Positions 24,433 through 36,824 of a stretch of 64,000 nucleotides of DNA are shown here, piece by piece. The DNA comes from Tupaia tana (lineage: Eukaryota; Chordata; Mammalia; Scandentia; Tupaiidae). Position numbers and translations under genes: made by a program. Positions within the stretch are counted from its first letter, which is position 1; the number at the start of each line of letters is the position of its first letter. The notes under the pieces are model-generated. The model was not told where the DNA came from, did no database searches, and saw only the letters and a program-made list of their open reading frames with translations. Location of the stretch: positions 32,854,055-32,918,054 of the forward strand of contig JAKSZU010000012.1 of NCBI GenBank assembly GCA_026018925.1, written 5' to 3'.

Positions 24433-25374
24433 TGTGTATAACTAAAAACATAACTTCAAACATACAGTTAAAAATTCACAAAACTGTAAGGAAATCCAAT
24501 GGCAGAGGACTTTTATCTTTTTTTTTCCCGCTAACTGTGAGAAAAGGTGGACAAATGAATCAGTATGTGAAAAACCTGAAGAGTATGGTTAATAAAGTAG
24601 ACCTAAATATGTATAAAGAACCTTGTGCCAGATGGTCGCAGGTTACACTTTTTTTTTTTTTTTTTGATACACATGGCTCATTTACTAAAGTTAGTTATGC
24701 TGTGCTTCAGCCGGTTTCAAAAGATTGAGATAATTCAGAGCGTGTTTCCTAACCATAGTGTATTTACTAGAAATCAGTAGTAAAATCCCCAAATGCATGG
24801 ATACAAACAATGTACTTCTATATAACCTATAAGTCAAAGAAGAAACCATAAACTTAGCTAAAAATAATTTTGAATAGAATGATCATGAGGCTACAGCATA
24901 TCAGAATTTGAAGGATGCAGCTAAATCTGTGCCCAGAGGAAGATTTATACCCTTAAGTACATGTATCAGAAAAGAGATGTTAAAGTAAATCATCGAAACC
25001 TACCTACAGAGTCACTGAAGAACAGCCCTAGGAACGTAAAAAAAAACATAATAAAAGTAAGAGTGGAAATTAAGTGGACAACTGTACAATGAAAAACATA
25101 GGAAAAGCAAAAGTGATAAACCCTTTATAGTAATTTAGAAATGAGAGACTTGGCAAAATAATCAATATGAGGAATGAAAACAAAAGTGTTATTATAGACA
25201 TTAAAGGTAAGTTCTTATGAACAATTTTTATGCTAAGAAATTTGAAATTTAAATAAAATGCCTTAAATTTCTAGGGGAAAAGAAAAACATTTTCTAAAAC
25301 TGACCCATGAATAATTGGGGTTTGGAAGATGCTATGCGAGGCTCAGGGAGAGTGAGCATGCAGTATTCTAGGCA

Positions 25375-25560
25375 AGTTATTCTGTATCCTGGCTGCATGT
25401 TTGAGTCGTCTGGGCAGCTTTTTAAAATGAGATTCTGACCTCTTGATTCCTGGCCTGTCCTCCAGAGATTCTGAGTCAGTTGATGGGACCCAGACATTAG
25501 ATATCTTTGAAAAGCTCCTGAAGTGATTCCACCACACAGTCAGGGCTGAGAACCTCTCTT
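25375..25560 (+). mobile_element. MER5A (hAT-Charlie) copy
   Basis: The order 'GGCTGCATGTTTGAGTCGTC', 'CTCCAGAGATTCTGAGTCAG', 'GAAAAGCTCCTGAAGTGATT', 'TCAGGGCTGAGAACCTCT' follows MER5A. Confidence 0.75.
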
Positions 25561-25960
25561 CTAGGTTGAGAGAATATTGTATGTGTGGCATGAAGAAATG
25601 AAATATCCTCCGGCACATTTATGAAACTGCAGGCAGTTAAAACATTGCTAAGTTTAGAGGCAAAGGTGGGTGTGAAAAGTCAGGAAAGGTCAGGCACCAG
25701 TGGAAGAATTTAGTACTATACCTGGTAGAACAAATAGCTCTCAGCTTACGAGGTGCAGGACGGAGAGCACATGTGTGGTTTAAATCAGCGCCTTATCCCA
25801 AACTGATTAGTGTAGAGCTCAAGTATTCTTCGAAATGTGTATATTTGACAAAAAGGGTCATGGCTTGAGGCTTTGTTTTATTTCTTCTCATTTTAAAAAT
25901 ACTGAGGTTTAATTCATGTAACATCAAATTAAAAATTTTAGGTGTACAGTTTTCTCCCCT

Positions 25961-26212
25961 TTTTTAGAAAAAAAATTTGCCAGAAGGCGGGTGCATTGGC
26001 CAGAGAGAACAAGGAAGTGATAAAGCACACCCCACCCCCATAGGGGAGAGTCATGCCTCAATCCCTTCTCCATTTCTCACTCCTTCGGGGACTTGGGGGA
26101 TGCGCACACATGTGCTCAGTGTGTTTCTCAAGCCACTGTGTCCAGGACTTGAACCTCACAGTTGGCCTTGTGGGATCCAACTGCCCTAACTACCATGCCA
26201 CTGACTGGCTCT
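25961..26212 (-). mobile_element. tRNA-SINE, long form, antisense, in L1M
   Basis: The head on the minus strand is GAGCCAGTCAGTGGCATGG. Flanking GGTGTACAGTT (from about 25941) and ATGTACAATT (from about 26217) look like the target-site duplication. Confidence 0.82.
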
Positions 26213-26497
26213 TAAAATGTACAATTAATTGGCAGTTAGTATTTTTGCAGTGTTGTGCAACCAACACCGTTGTCTATTTCTGAAACATTTTCGTCATTTC
26301 AAAGGAAATCTCTGTACCCATTAAGCTGTCACTTTTGAATCCTTGCCTTCCCTGAGCCCCTGGCAACCACCAACCTGCTTTTCTGTCTGTAGATTTTCCT
26401 ACTCTGGTTATTGCTTTTGTTTGTTTCTGACTTTCTTTGAGTTATAGCATAATGTTTTCAAGGTGCATCCATATTATAGCATAAATGGTACTTCATT

Positions 26498-26773
26498 TTA
26501 TTATATTTTTTTAAGTTTGCTGTAGGGTGTGTATGCTCGCCAGAGAGAAAGAAAGAGAGGAAAAGTGAGAAATCACCCCCCAGAGAGGATAGCCACGCAC
26601 AGTCTCTTTTACATTTTCCTCTCAGGACTTTGAATACACACACACACACGCACACACACACACACACATACACATGCTCAGCATGATTTTCAAGCTGCCA
26701 GATCTGGGACTTAAACTGTCAGTTGGCCATGTGGGACCCAGCTGTTTTAACCTCCACGTCATCTGCTGGCTAC
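26498..26773 (-). mobile_element. tRNA-SINE, long form, antisense, in L1M
   Basis: Complete head and body, carrying an internal CA-rich microsatellite (26635-26672). The L1M text continues on both sides (CTTCATTTTA before, CTTCAATCATTTTTATGG after). Confidence 0.85.
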
Positions 26774-27574
26774 CTTCAATCATTTTTATGGCTGTATAAT
26801 CTTCCATTGAATTTATATACCACATTTTGTTATCTACTCATCTGTTGATGGGCATTTTGGTTATTATGACTAACGCTGCTAGGCGTATTCACGTAAAGTT
26901 GTTTCAGGACCCATTTTCAATTCTTTTGGTTCTGTACCTACTAGTGAATTGCTGAATCATGTGTTAATTCTATGTTTAACATTTTGAGGAATCATCTCTT
27001 TTCCACAGCAGCTATACCGTTTTACATTAAGTGTCAAGTGACATCTTATTGTAATTTTGACTTGTACTTCCTTAGTGACTGATGATCTGAGCACCTTTTT
27101 ATGTGCTTGCTAGCCATTCATATATCTTCTTCAGAGAAATGTTTCTTCAAGTCCTTTGCCCTTTTTAAATTTGGATTGTTTATCTTTTGTGTCATAGAAT
27201 TATAAGGTTTCTTTTTCTATTCTGGATACTAGACCCTTTTCAGATAAATTATTTACAATTATTTCCTACTCTTCTGTGGGTTGTTATTATGGTTCAAGGC
27301 CAAAAATTAGCATTGATATTATGTGCTGCCTTAACATCTGGTGAAGACAAGAGGGCCACCAACAGCTCCCCTGGACTCTGCTCCCTCAGATAATATCCCC
27401 CTAGCCCAGCAACATTCCCTCATTCAGATACCCTGAAACAGTTCCTACTTTTCCCTTAGTCATAAGTTTTAGTTCTGTGCCAGCCAGGGAATCACTGAAT
27501 ACACTAGACACATTTTGCTCGAACCAAGAGTATATCTACCTTTTGATACTACAAAACCTCCCTCTCATAGCCCC

Positions 27575-27850
27575 TGTATCTCAGTTTGTTTGTGCTGTGA
27601 TAATGAAATACCACAGAATGGGTAATTAATCAACAACAGAAAATTTCTCATGGTTCTTGAGCCCAAAAAGTCCAAGATCGAGGTGCTGGCCAGGTGTCTG
27701 GTTTTCTGCTTCCAACATGGTGCCCTGTTGCTGTGTTCTTTAGAGGGGACAGAACCCTCATATCGTAAACACTTCCCAAAAAGCCTCCCTCGCCAACGCT
27801 GTTGCTTTGGGGATTAAGTTTCTAACACGTGAATTTGGGGGGATGCGATT
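27575..27850 (-). mobile_element. MaLR-type LTR, antisense, shortened
   Basis: It begins TGTATCTCAGTTTGTTTGTG. It contains CAAGATCGAGGTGCTGGCC, TCCAACATGGTGCCCTGTTG and GTTGCTTTGGGGATTAAGTT, typical of reversed MST/MLT1-class LTRs. The middle is partly deleted. Confidence 0.65.
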
Positions 27851-28146
27851 GTACCATTGCATTCCATTCTGGCCCCTAAAATTTATGTCCTTCTCACATG
27901 CAAAAGCTATTTTTTATTTCATCCCCCAAAACTTTAACTTATTCCAGCATGAACTCTAAAATCTGTAGTCCAGAGTCTCGTCTAGATCATTTATGAGAGA
28001 GACTCAGAGTACAATTTTGACTGAGGCAAATTTCCCTCTAGCTATGAGCCTGTGAAATCAAGCAAATTAATGCGATTCCAAAATACGATGATTTGGGATA
28101 GATATTCAGTCCATTCTAAGGGTGAGAAAGACTCAAGAAGAAAGAG

Positions 28147-28380
28147 TTGGGGCTCCATAGCCTAGTGGTTAAAGGAGCTGGATCCTACTTGGCTTACTGT
28201 GATTTGAGTCCCAAACCCAGTGGCTTGAAAAACATACCAGGCATCTGTGTGCATGCCCCAAATCCTGACAGGATGGTAAAAATGGAGGAAAGGGATTGTG
28301 ATGTGATTGCATCCTGTTGGAAGGGACTTTCTCCCTTTCCCTCTTTTTTTATCTGTCTCCTGGTAGTTGAAAGGAAGAAA
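28147..28380 (+). mobile_element. tRNA-SINE, variant with 'CCATAGCCTAGTGG' head
   Basis: The head is GGGGCTCCATAGCCTAGTGG, and the body has 'AATCCTGACAGGATGGTAAA' where most copies have a GAGGAGAATGG block. The element at 62577 shares both features, so these two form a subfamily. Confidence 0.8.
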
Positions 28381-28539
28381 GTGGAAACACTGGTAGCAAG
28401 ACCAAAGTAATTCAAAAACCTAACAATAGCTGAGTTTGGGTTTCATTGATTCACTCTGGTTTGTTTATTTCTATATTTGTTTGTCTCTGCTCTTATCTTT
28501 ACTCCTTTCGTTCTGCTCACTATTTTATTTATTCTTATT

Positions 28540-28730
28540 CTTTTTCAAAAACTGTCTATTTCTTCCATGAGAGCAAAGAGATTCAGAGACAGGCACACTC
28601 AGCAGGGTTTTCTGCCACAATCAAACCCAGCCTCAGCCAGCCAGCATCAGCGGCAAGCACACGCCCCCAGGGTCCACAGGGAGGCCTCAGGATACGAACC
28701 CATGACCTTCTCATTGCTAAACTGAGGAGA
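28540..28730 (-). mobile_element. Second tRNA-SINE family, antisense
   Basis: Minus strand: GGGTTCGTATCCTGAGGCC (box B), GCTGGCTGGCTGAGGCTGGG, TCTCTTTGCTCTCATGG, then an AT tail. Compare 4365, 32935 and 60126. Confidence 0.65.
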
Positions 28731-28844
28731 AGTGGGTCTAGGACAAGTAAAAATATTGTTAAGCTTCCCTTATAATTTTGAATTTCCTTATTCTTGATTT
28801 AATATTCAAGTGGTTGGTGTAAACCCTTGGCTGTTTTCCAGAGG

Positions 28845-29210
28845 TTTTTTTTTTTGTTTGTTTGTTTTTGTTTTTTTAATTAATTAATTTAAATTTTTTA
28901 TTTCATTGTATTTTATACATTCAATTACATTATTATTTGGTTTACAAAATGGATATTTCAACAGGTGAACATTTCTCCCTAGTACAGTTGATAAAACTAC
29001 AAAATATCTTCAACAGATAATACCACATTTCTTTGTGCCATTAATGCTTTATCTCCCTATTTTTCTTCTAAATGTCCTTCCTCAGACCCTCCTCTTTCAT
29101 GCACACTATATCTGGTATTTACAGAGTTTTGACAAAGTTGATTTTGACAGTTTTAGCTTATTTTTTTTGATTTTTCTCTGGGGAAACTTCATTTGTTTTA
29201 ATGATTAAAA
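28845..29210 (-). mobile_element. Possible antisense L1 3' end
   Basis: A T-rich tract (28845-28880) leads into AT-rich unique sequence that reads like an L1-type 3' UTR in reverse. I cannot name the family. It does not match the HAL1-like tail. Confidence 0.3.
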
Positions 29211-29682
29211 AAATATTACTTAGTAGGGATACCTAGATGAGTTTAAGCAAGAGAGAATACTATGACCAGATACGTACTTGAGAAAGATCACCTTATAGTT
29301 TTCTGCAGAATCGTGTCCCCTAAACCTCCTCCTTCCCTAAGTTCCATATGATTAAAATGAAATGTTTCCTCATGTTTTCCCCTAATTTTTACATTATAGC
29401 CTGATTTAAAATATTAGTTATGTAGGAAAATAACTTTTGGAACTTGAAGGAAAGTTGTACTTTGAAATAATGAATATTCTTTCCTCAGATTAATTTGTGA
29501 ATGACCAGCTTAACATCTGGGCAACTCCAAGTAGTATTCCCCAAATGTCAGAAGTGACTTCTTTGTTGATTGATTTTTTTCAAGCAGTCTGGGAAGGTCA
29601 GCTAGATTCAGGTGGTTATGTTTCCCATTTTTTTTCCCTTGGCAGCCAAGAGAACCACAGGGATGATTGTTTTCTTCCCCTA

Positions 29683-30028
29683 AAGACGAAGTCTCACTAT
29701 TCCTCAGCCTCCCAGTGAGAATTAGTTATGTGCCATTGTGCCCGCTTTTCCTTTCCTTTCCTTTCCTTTCCTTTCCTTTCCTTTCCTTTCCTTTCCTTTC
29801 CTTTCTTTTCTTTCTTTCTTTTTTTTAATAGATAGGATCTTGCTATCTTGCCAGGTGAATTTTGAGTTTATAATCCTCCTCCATCAGCCACTCCAAGTTG
29901 CTGGGATTACTGGGTCCTGAGTTGTTCCTGACCTTTAGGTTGGACTAGGAATTGAACCTGGGTCTCTCAGGTGGTCCGAGGGTGCAAATCATAGCCTCTC
30001 AGCAGCACACACCACCATAACTGGGCCA
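29683..30028 (-). mobile_element. 7SL/tRNA composite SINE, antisense
   Basis: On the minus strand: a tRNA-like part (GGCCCAGTTATGGTGG ... GACCCAGGTTCAATTCC), then a 7SL/Alu-like monomer (GTAATCCCAGCAACTTGGAG, GGCAAGATAGCAAGATCC), an A-rich linker expanded into (GGAAA)n, and a second partial 7SL-like monomer (GGGAGGCTGAGGAATAGTG). 7SL-derived SINEs are known only from Euarchontoglires; tRNA-7SL fusions are reported in tree shrews and galagos. Confidence 0.8.
29746..29820. repeat. (CTTTC)n microsatellite
   Basis: About 12 pentamer units grown from the linker of the composite SINE. Confidence 0.95.
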
Positions 30029-31181
30029 CAGAATTACATTTTTGTGAACAAAGTTTCTATTCTAACTCTTAACTTCCTTCTTTTGCTGAAGCAAATATTG
30101 TACTTTGTTCATTCTAATATACACATTTTGACATTTTAGTGTTCCTAAAAATAAGATGCATCTTATTAATAGCATTAATAGCATGTCATATTATGATTGA
30201 TGGTATTTTTCTTTCCTTAATGTTACATCATTTAATGATGAATTCATAATTGGTGTCTCAGATTTCATGAAGTACTAAACATTTTAGCTGATTTTAAATC
30301 CTTTTGGAACAATATAGAGGTACAAAAATATATAAATGGAAATACATTTATTGATTACGCTTTTCAACTGAATCAGCCTGAGTTACCCGTAGTCTAAATC
30401 TCTGAAAGAGCAGATGAGGCATGAATTCTTTTCTCCTGAGTTTTTCAGTTTGATTTAAACCTTTCTAGGATATTAGATCGAGGTCTTCATGGGAGACAGA
30501 AAATAGGAATCGAATGATTCATTGGACAAATTATATTTAATGGAACAGACCGAGGAATTCTCAGCCGCTGCCCTCTCTGATCATTTGCCTCGTCTGGCTA
30601 TGGGTACATGTGATGTTCAAGTGCAAAGTCGCATTTCACTGGTTTTGCTTGAAGAAAAAAAAAAATTCTTCTCTTGGTCTGGCCTGTTTGAAACACCAGT
30701 CTGGACTGATGCCTTGCCTGAACCATTGCTGTGCACCTGCACATTGTAAAGGGAAAGGCTGAAAGCTTTGGTGCATTTCACTGTCAGGCTCAGACCGCAG
30801 AACACAGAGGAATGTAGCCTGCGTCCAGCTGCGGTGCCCCCACCCCACCCCGACTTCCTTTGCTGAGGACTGCGAAGTAGTTTTCAAGTGGTTTTGAAAT
30901 GAAATATATTAGTCATTCTTATGGTGCTACTTAACTGTCTGGTAGATAATACATCCAGAATGGATTAGTTAACCCATCCTTGAGGCTTTCTCAACCTCTC
31001 AGAAGGCTGAAGTTTTTGCTGAATTCTGAGAAGGAGAAATAGGTGAGGTATAATTGGCAAGCACCTTCTAAGCTTCCCGGCCTGTCTACAGTAAGACTTT
31101 CACAAATCTTTAAAAGATGGTTGGCTGGTTTTCTGTTGGGGGATTCCTGGAACCTAGAGAAATGTCATTTCTGCCTTTCCA
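30029..31181. other. Intron sequence without recognised feature
   Basis: No named repeat. Open frames at 30522-30749 and on the opposite strand have no domain and no exon-like borders. Confidence 0.45.
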
Positions 31182-31325
31182 GGGGCCAACAGGTGTCATG
31201 GGAGTGAATACCCATGTGGCCGACCATGGTTCAAGTCCCGGAATTGGCTGCTTGCTTTGTCACTTTTCCTTTCTCTCTGGCCAAATTAAAGAAAAATAAT
31301 AATAATTAATTAATTAATTAAATAC
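31182..31325 (+). mobile_element. tRNA-SINE, short form
   Basis: Head GGGGCCAACAGGTGTCATGG, with box B GGTTCAAGTCCCGG. Then CTTTCTCTCTGGCCAAATTA and a TTAA-repeat tail. Part of the box A region is deleted. Confidence 0.85.
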
Positions 31326-32934
31326 TTGTTTTTTAAAGTCCTGCTTTTGTTGTTTCCTTAATTTTGTCTACTTAAGTTCTCTCCTAAAGAAAGCCTGATG
31401 AAAACCCTAGGAGTTGCCCTTTGTGCCTGATTTATTCTCATATGTTTTCTAAAGTACAAAGAGACTGCAGTGTTTCCCAAATCAGATAATGTTGGGCCAA
31501 GATCATAGCCATTGCATGCGGATCTGGTTCTTCTGACAGTGGAATGGTCTGTTTTAAGGATCTGTCACCTTTTTTGTGACCACATGCCTAAGGTGATTAT
31601 ATAAAGGGTTTGGCCAGTTTGGTCCCCAAGTTTTGGAACTTGATAGCGTTATTTTTCTTGCAGCCACATAGGCAAGTCTAGAAGCTTTTGGAGCTTCCCA
31701 TTAAGCATAACTTAATTTTAGTAGATTTCATTTTCTAGGAGAGAGGAAACAGGAATTTGCAGAATAGCTGTGAGCAGACTGATTTCTCATCTCTGTATAC
31801 CCTTGGCCTACCTATTTATTGGCCTATCAATACTGCCTTGTTGAATAGATGAATGAGAGTTTTTTTCTAGTGACATGTTCTTGAAGCAATTACAATACCT
31901 TGAGCTTTATTTGTGTGAGTAATACATTTTCTGTACAAATAGCAACTGGCACCTGGGATTTCATTGGTATAACACTTATATTGAAAACATAAATGAAAAT
32001 TCCAGAACTCTGGTTCTCAGACTGCTGTGATTCTGACTCCCATTTCTGTTGTATTATTACCTGCTTGAGGCATATTTCAACACCCATTGACAACATCCTA
32101 CAGTAAGAATGATAGATTTCTTCCTATACAGATTCTCAGCTCCTGTTTGTTAATCAAACTGTTTTAATGCAGAGAGTTCAGAAATGATTGCTGCTTGCAC
32201 TAAATCAGCATCTGTTTGCTTTCATGGCATCCAATTAAATCTGATGGCCTCCTTCCAGAAATGGGAGATTTTCACTTTGTGTTTAGTTTAAGTGCTATGG
32301 CTTTAATTTTCAGCTTTTCTACTGTGTATCCTATAAATTAGAGTATTTCTCATAACTTTCCATCTTCGTTTTATTATAGGTTATTGCTCAGATGTTGGCA
32401 TTTAGAGTCCTCCGTAGACCCAGACCTCAAGCCTTTAAATTGAATGGTAAATGTGATGACTTGAGGCAGTGGAAAATGGTGGACTGAATGCTTTGGTTTT
32501 CTGCTTTTTCTTGCTGTACAGCATAAAAGTATAATCAAATATTTTTCAAGGTAACTAATATTATTAAAGTGAGTGAAATTACTAGTGCTTTTGGATTTTC
32601 CACTTGATTATGGGAATTTGACCAAAATTGAAAAATTTCTGCTCGTGTGAAAACTTTCCTGAATGTCTGTAGTTCAACTCTGGTGTAATTACTTAATGGT
32701 TCACCATGGGACTGAAATAAAGATGAAGATAAAAGTGTCCATGCAAAATTGTAGACTTAATTCTATTTTAGAACCAGACAATGCTATTACATCATTTGAT
32801 TGAACTCCTTTTTTTATTTTTACAAATAAAGAAACAGGTTGAAAGCTGAGACTAACTTAGTTAAGTAACTATTCCCCTTGATATGACCCACTGAGGAAAG
32901 GCAAGCTCAGAAGACAGAGTGCTCACTGTAAATA
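31326..32934. other. Repeat-poor intron stretch
   Basis: About 1.6 kb with no element I can name and no coding exon. Could hold conserved non-coding sequence; only an alignment would tell. Confidence 0.45.
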
Positions 32935-32974
32935 TTTATTCATTTTTTCCGAGAGAGGGAGAGGAAGAGAAAAA

Positions 32975-33007
<33 letters not shown>

Positions 33008-33031
33008 CCCAACAGGGTCTTCACACATGAT

Positions 33032-33062
<31 letters not shown>

Positions 33063-33185
33063 CACACACACCCGCCTCAGCCAGCCCGGATCACAGGCTC
33101 ACCCGCATGCCCAGCATACACAAGGTGGCTCTGGGAGACCTCCCAGTGGATCCATTTGCATTACTGTGAGGCCACCAACTGGCTT
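32935..33185 (-). mobile_element. Second tRNA-SINE family, antisense, with CA tracts
   Basis: Minus strand: GCCAGTTGGTGGCCTCACAG, CTGGGCATGCGGGTGAGCC, GGGCTGGCTGAGGCGG, then two (CA)n tracts in place of part of the body. Assignment is by the shared CTGGCTGAGGC block. Confidence 0.5.
32976..33071. repeat. Two (CA)n microsatellites
   Basis: 32976-33006 and 33031-33071, separated by 24 bases of SINE-like sequence. Confidence 0.95.
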
Positions 33186-34214
33186 CTGTGCATGTAGTAC
33201 TTCTAAAACACACAAAGGAGGTGGAAGCACATTTATCAAAATAGGTCTGTATTTGAGAACAAAATACCCCTTTTCCTGATTTGGAAAAAAGTTCTCTTGA
33301 AAACGCTGTGATGTGAATCCCTGTACGTTAAGTCATCCCTGAGAATGTTAATTATTTAAGTCAAATTTATCAGTGGGTTCACTTGACATTTTTTTTTTTT
33401 TTTTTTTTCCTCCAAAAGGTTCAGTGCAAACATGCCTCTCTTTCTTTCTTGCCTCAGACCATTTAAATTTGGCATAGTTCGTTTGCTTTCTTTTTTTTTT
33501 TATTTCCAATTATTTAAGGCTTTAGAGTCTTGTTGGCTTATCACCTAGCAACTGTGGAAATGTTCTCTTTGAGTCTTGCGAGTGAGTCTTGGGAGTCTGT
33601 TCTCCTGGGAGTCTCTGCTATGCTCATAGGATGTTGTATAGGATGTTGTGAGGACTCAGTGATGCACATTGATATACACAAGGTACATAACAAAATTCTG
33701 CAAATACTGGTGTATATAAGGTGGTCGTCATCTTCTAAAAGTTCACAAAAGTGCATATTATGAGAATGCATAGCTTTCAAGTCTCCCGGCACCAAAATTA
33801 ATTCCTACTTTAATTCTAACCTTTAGAAGTCTTCTCCTATACATTGAACTTTGCAACAGGAATTCCAGGCAGTTATTTAAGTTCTCTATTCATTTTCCAT
33901 GCTAAAACAAAGGATGGGCCCCACCTCCCAAAAAAAGTTAAGGGAAATTAGAAATAACAACCTAGTGGCAAAGTACTATATAATTTTTATTTATTTATTT
34001 ATTTTTGCAATAATGCCATTGGGTACATCACCTTCAAGTCCATGATGTAAATGTAAAAGGTTAGTGATGTTTCCTATAGTGAAGGAGTGAAAACTACTGT
34101 AGGTGTGAAAACTATCTCTTTTACTTTCAAATAGGCAGGAGTTTACTGCCTATAATCCTGTAGGAGTCAGGTAAGTACCTGTGTTTTGGAAGTTATTGAC
34201 TGGCGAACGCTGAA
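33186..34214. other. Intron sequence; possible MIR trace
   Basis: 33640-33725 has a weak MIR 3' pattern (GATGTTGTGAGGACTCAGTG). The rest, including T-rich runs at 33390 and 33490, is unassigned. Confidence 0.4.
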
Positions 34215-34432
34215 GTCCTTACTCTTTATTTATTGCCAGAGGCTGTGCTCATCAGAAAGAGAGAGAGAGAGAGCACCCCCTGCATCCCCAATGAGGCATA
34301 GTCACACTGCAGTCCCTTTTCCATTTCTCCTACCTGTCAGGATTTTGGACATGCATGGACATGCAGGTAGAGTGTTTTCAAGCTGCAGGGGCTAGGATTC
34401 AAACTCGGTCAGCCTACGGGGCCAGCTCAGAA
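34215..34432 (-). mobile_element. tRNA-SINE, long form, antisense
   Basis: Body and head recognisable (GGGGCTAGGATTCAAACTCG). The tail is TTTATTTATT. Confidence 0.78.
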
Positions 34433-34604
34433 GCCCTTATTTTTCGAGAAGGAATGTAGAGTATGTTCACACTAAGCAATCCCCAGCTGGACCAGCACTT
34501 ACTTTTTTAGTCTTATCCACCACTCCTACCCAGTTCATAAGCTCTGCTTTTGTCAGACTTATCATATATTTTCCTACCTTAATTCTTGTCATTTGTACTA
34601 TTCT

Positions 34605-34674
34605 GTGGGGTCATCAGGAAAGTCATGACACATTTTTGCATTGAAAACTACGTCATGACTTCCTGATGACCTGA
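34605..34674. mobile_element. Palindromic mariner-type MITE, family 1, copy 1
   Basis: The arms GGTCATCAGGAAAGTCATGAC and, reversed from the right, GGTCATCAGGAAGTCATGAC are near-perfect inverted repeats around an AT-rich centre. TA follows the right end (34675-34676). Length about 70 bases. Confidence 0.8.
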
Positions 34675-34679
34675 TATTT

Positions 34680-36028
34680 ATCTGGAACACCTTCCCTAGC
34701 CATCTCTAAAATAAAAATTGTGGTTGTACATAAAGCCCTTCCTTTATTACATAAAACTTTCCTCAGAAGCACTTTTCTTGATTCCCTATATTGGGTGTAC
34801 TCTCAGAGTCTTATGTAGGCCTAGGAAAATCTCCCTATATATAGAATTCCAGAAAGGAAGTGTGCTTTTATGTGTCCTATCATTTCATTTTAACAACAAC
34901 CCGACTCAATAATGTAAGTGGTATATTCAAGATTTTTGCCTTGTTCTTGTCTGACATTTTTTTCAGTGTAAAAACTGCTTCTTTCCCTGGATTAAACTTC
35001 CATGTCTTGCAGGGAGCCTTGTATTATGTAGACACTCAATAAATATTTCTCAAATTAAGTTAAGAGAGCAGAAGGGATGTTCAGATTTTGCAAATGCTGT
35101 TAGGTAAACTGACCCTCTCCACTGTGGCCCGTGGTTTTAACACTCCATGCTCTGGCCAGGATAGTCATTTCATCTAGTCCCTTAGGACCATGGCAAGCTA
35201 TTAACTTCTGTGCTTGTTGAAATCCAAGGTCCAGGCAGCGGTGTGGCAGGGGTTGTGTTCAGGAATGAGAGCAAAGAGCTTGCTTTAAAATGAGGAATCC
35301 CCATGGAAATTCAGGCAGGACAACAAAATAAAAACGCAGAAGGTTGCTGGGTGAGACAGGAAATGAACACCTTGTGAAGATTAGGCATTCCGCTGAGAGA
35401 GGCGAAATGTGGAAAAAGAGTCGGAAGGAATGGTGCAACTATTTCATCGCCGACGCTTGGAAGTATATTGTTGTGTGTGTTGTGTTTAATGAAGTGTGCT
35501 TTCACAGTGCTGATGTTATTATCTGGACGAGGAAGTCTTCTCCAGTATTATTGTCATCTCAGCTTTCTGCAATCAACTAAATTAAAATACAGTAATGGAA
35601 CAGGACAGTGGGATAAAAAAAGAAAACCAGATGACTCTCACATGTGACCTCAACCTGAACTTACTGCTGCTCTGGTTTGCTGTATATTCAGATCATAACA
35701 GAGGCTCACCGTAATACTTGAGTGCGTGTGTGTGGACGGGAGGGGATGGGAAATAATATATTTAGTTTACACTGGGCTATGTCACGAGCATGATATTGTT
35801 ACATTATTAGAATATGTGAGATCAGTGTTTCTCAACAGGAGACCTCCAGAGCAACAGCAAGCTCTCCAGGCAGGCCATGGACTGGCCTTTTGCAGTCCAT
35901 TCATACTAATTAGATGACAGCGTAGATGCTTTGAGGTCTAATATGGATGATTTATTTTAATAAATAAGACTTTATTTTATTGATGTTGCATTGAAACTAG
36001 CACCATTCTTTCCTTTAGTTCTTTTTTT
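34680..36028. other. Intron sequence; L2 trace, otherwise unassigned
   Basis: 34990-35060 ends in a weak L2-like 'GACACTCAATAAATATTTCT'. Nothing else is recognised. Confidence 0.45.
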
Positions 36029-36206
36029 AAGAATTATTTAACTTTATTTATTTATTGATTGATTTTATTTTATTTTAATTTGACCAGAGAGGGACAGAGA
36101 GAGAGAGAGAGAAAGTGAGAAACCAAGTCGCCGGGTCCGGGACTCGAACCACGATCTGCCATGTGGTAGTCCAGCACTCTTAACCACCATGCCACCTGCC
36201 AGCCCC
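36029..36206 (-). mobile_element. tRNA-SINE, short form, antisense
   Basis: Flanks CTTTCCTTTAGTTCTT (36010) and CTTTTCTTTAGTTCTT (36208) are a target-site duplication with one mismatch. The head and tail are complete. Confidence 0.9.
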
Positions 36207-36299
36207 TCTTTTCTTTAGTTCTTATGTGTTTACTTTTCTGGTTGACAAACAATAAGGGAGATGAGAGCAATTATGTGAAGTGAGTTTTTCATGTTTTTT

Positions 36300-36535
36300 T
36301 CCTTCGTTCACAATAGAGCATGTTTATACACATATGTCTGTGGAAGAGAGCGTAGCTTCCCCCGCAGGGTCTGGTCACACCACAGTCCCAGTCCTTGAGT
36401 CCTCTGATCCCTATAATCCTCAGCCCGCGTGTGTGCCTCGGGTAGTTTTAAGGACAATGGACCAGGGATTCAAACTGCGATTGCTATGTAGGGTAAAGCT
36501 TCCCTTCAGTAGTGCTTCACCCTTTGTCACAGTGC
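36300..36535 (-). mobile_element. tRNA-SINE-like, antisense, decayed
   Basis: It has the antisense body order (ACACATATGTCTGTGG, CACACCACAGTCCC, GGGATTCAAACTGCGATTGC) but is strongly diverged. Confidence 0.5.
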
Positions 36536-36540
36536 CAGAC

Positions 36541-36824
36541 TGATCAATTAGTTTTTCACTTTCAATTATTTATGTATTTTTTAATTTGCCAGAGCGTGTG
36601 TACACTTGCCAGAGAGAGAGAGGGTATGCGCACTCACCAGAGAAAGACAGAGAAGGGGCGGAGGAGAAAGCACTCGCCAATGGGATGCAGTCATGCAGCA
36701 ATCCCTTCCCCTATTGGGGTTTTGGGCACACGTGCACATGTGCCTAGGTTGTTTTTGAAGCCACTGGGGCCAGGATTCAAACCACACAATTGGCCATGGG
36801 GCTGACCCCTGATCAATTAGTTTT
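36541..36824 (-). mobile_element. tRNA-SINE, long form, antisense, with target-site duplication
   Basis: Exact flanking TGATCAATTAGTTTT at 36541-36555 and 36810-36824. The GCCAGAG start of the antisense body is partly repeated, with a second CACCAGAGAAAGACAG block. Confidence 0.85.

Larger units (their letters stand above)
21785..25310 (+). mobile_element. Old L1M, ORF1 end through ORF2 middle, with nested insertions
   Basis: L1M landmarks occur in the right order on the plus strand: the ORF1 C-terminal domain (22520-22730, 'AACAATGGAAGCCAGAAG', 'AACAGAACTATTCTAAAGGA'), the inter-ORF spacer, the start of ORF2 (23230-23315), the endonuclease (23905-24060), and then 'AAATCCCCAAATGCATGGAT' (24784), 'AAGTCAAAGAAGAAACC' (24831), 'GGATGCAGCTAAATCTGTGC' (24914). 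Later insertions: SINEs at 21973, 22239, 23395-23660 and 23674, and a mariner MITE at 24062. No intact frame remains. Confidence 0.75.
25865..27300 (-). mobile_element. Old L1M 3' part, antisense, with two SINEs
   Basis: Read on the plus strand it is the reverse of the L1M 3' region: 'ACTGAGGTTTAATTCATGTA', 'GTTGTGCAACCAACACCGTT', 'GGCAACCACCAACCTGCTTT', 'GGCTGTATAATCTTCCATTG', 'CTTGCTAGCCATTCATATAT', 'TTCTGGATACTAGACCCTTT'. SINEs interrupt it at 25961 and 26498. Confidence 0.85.
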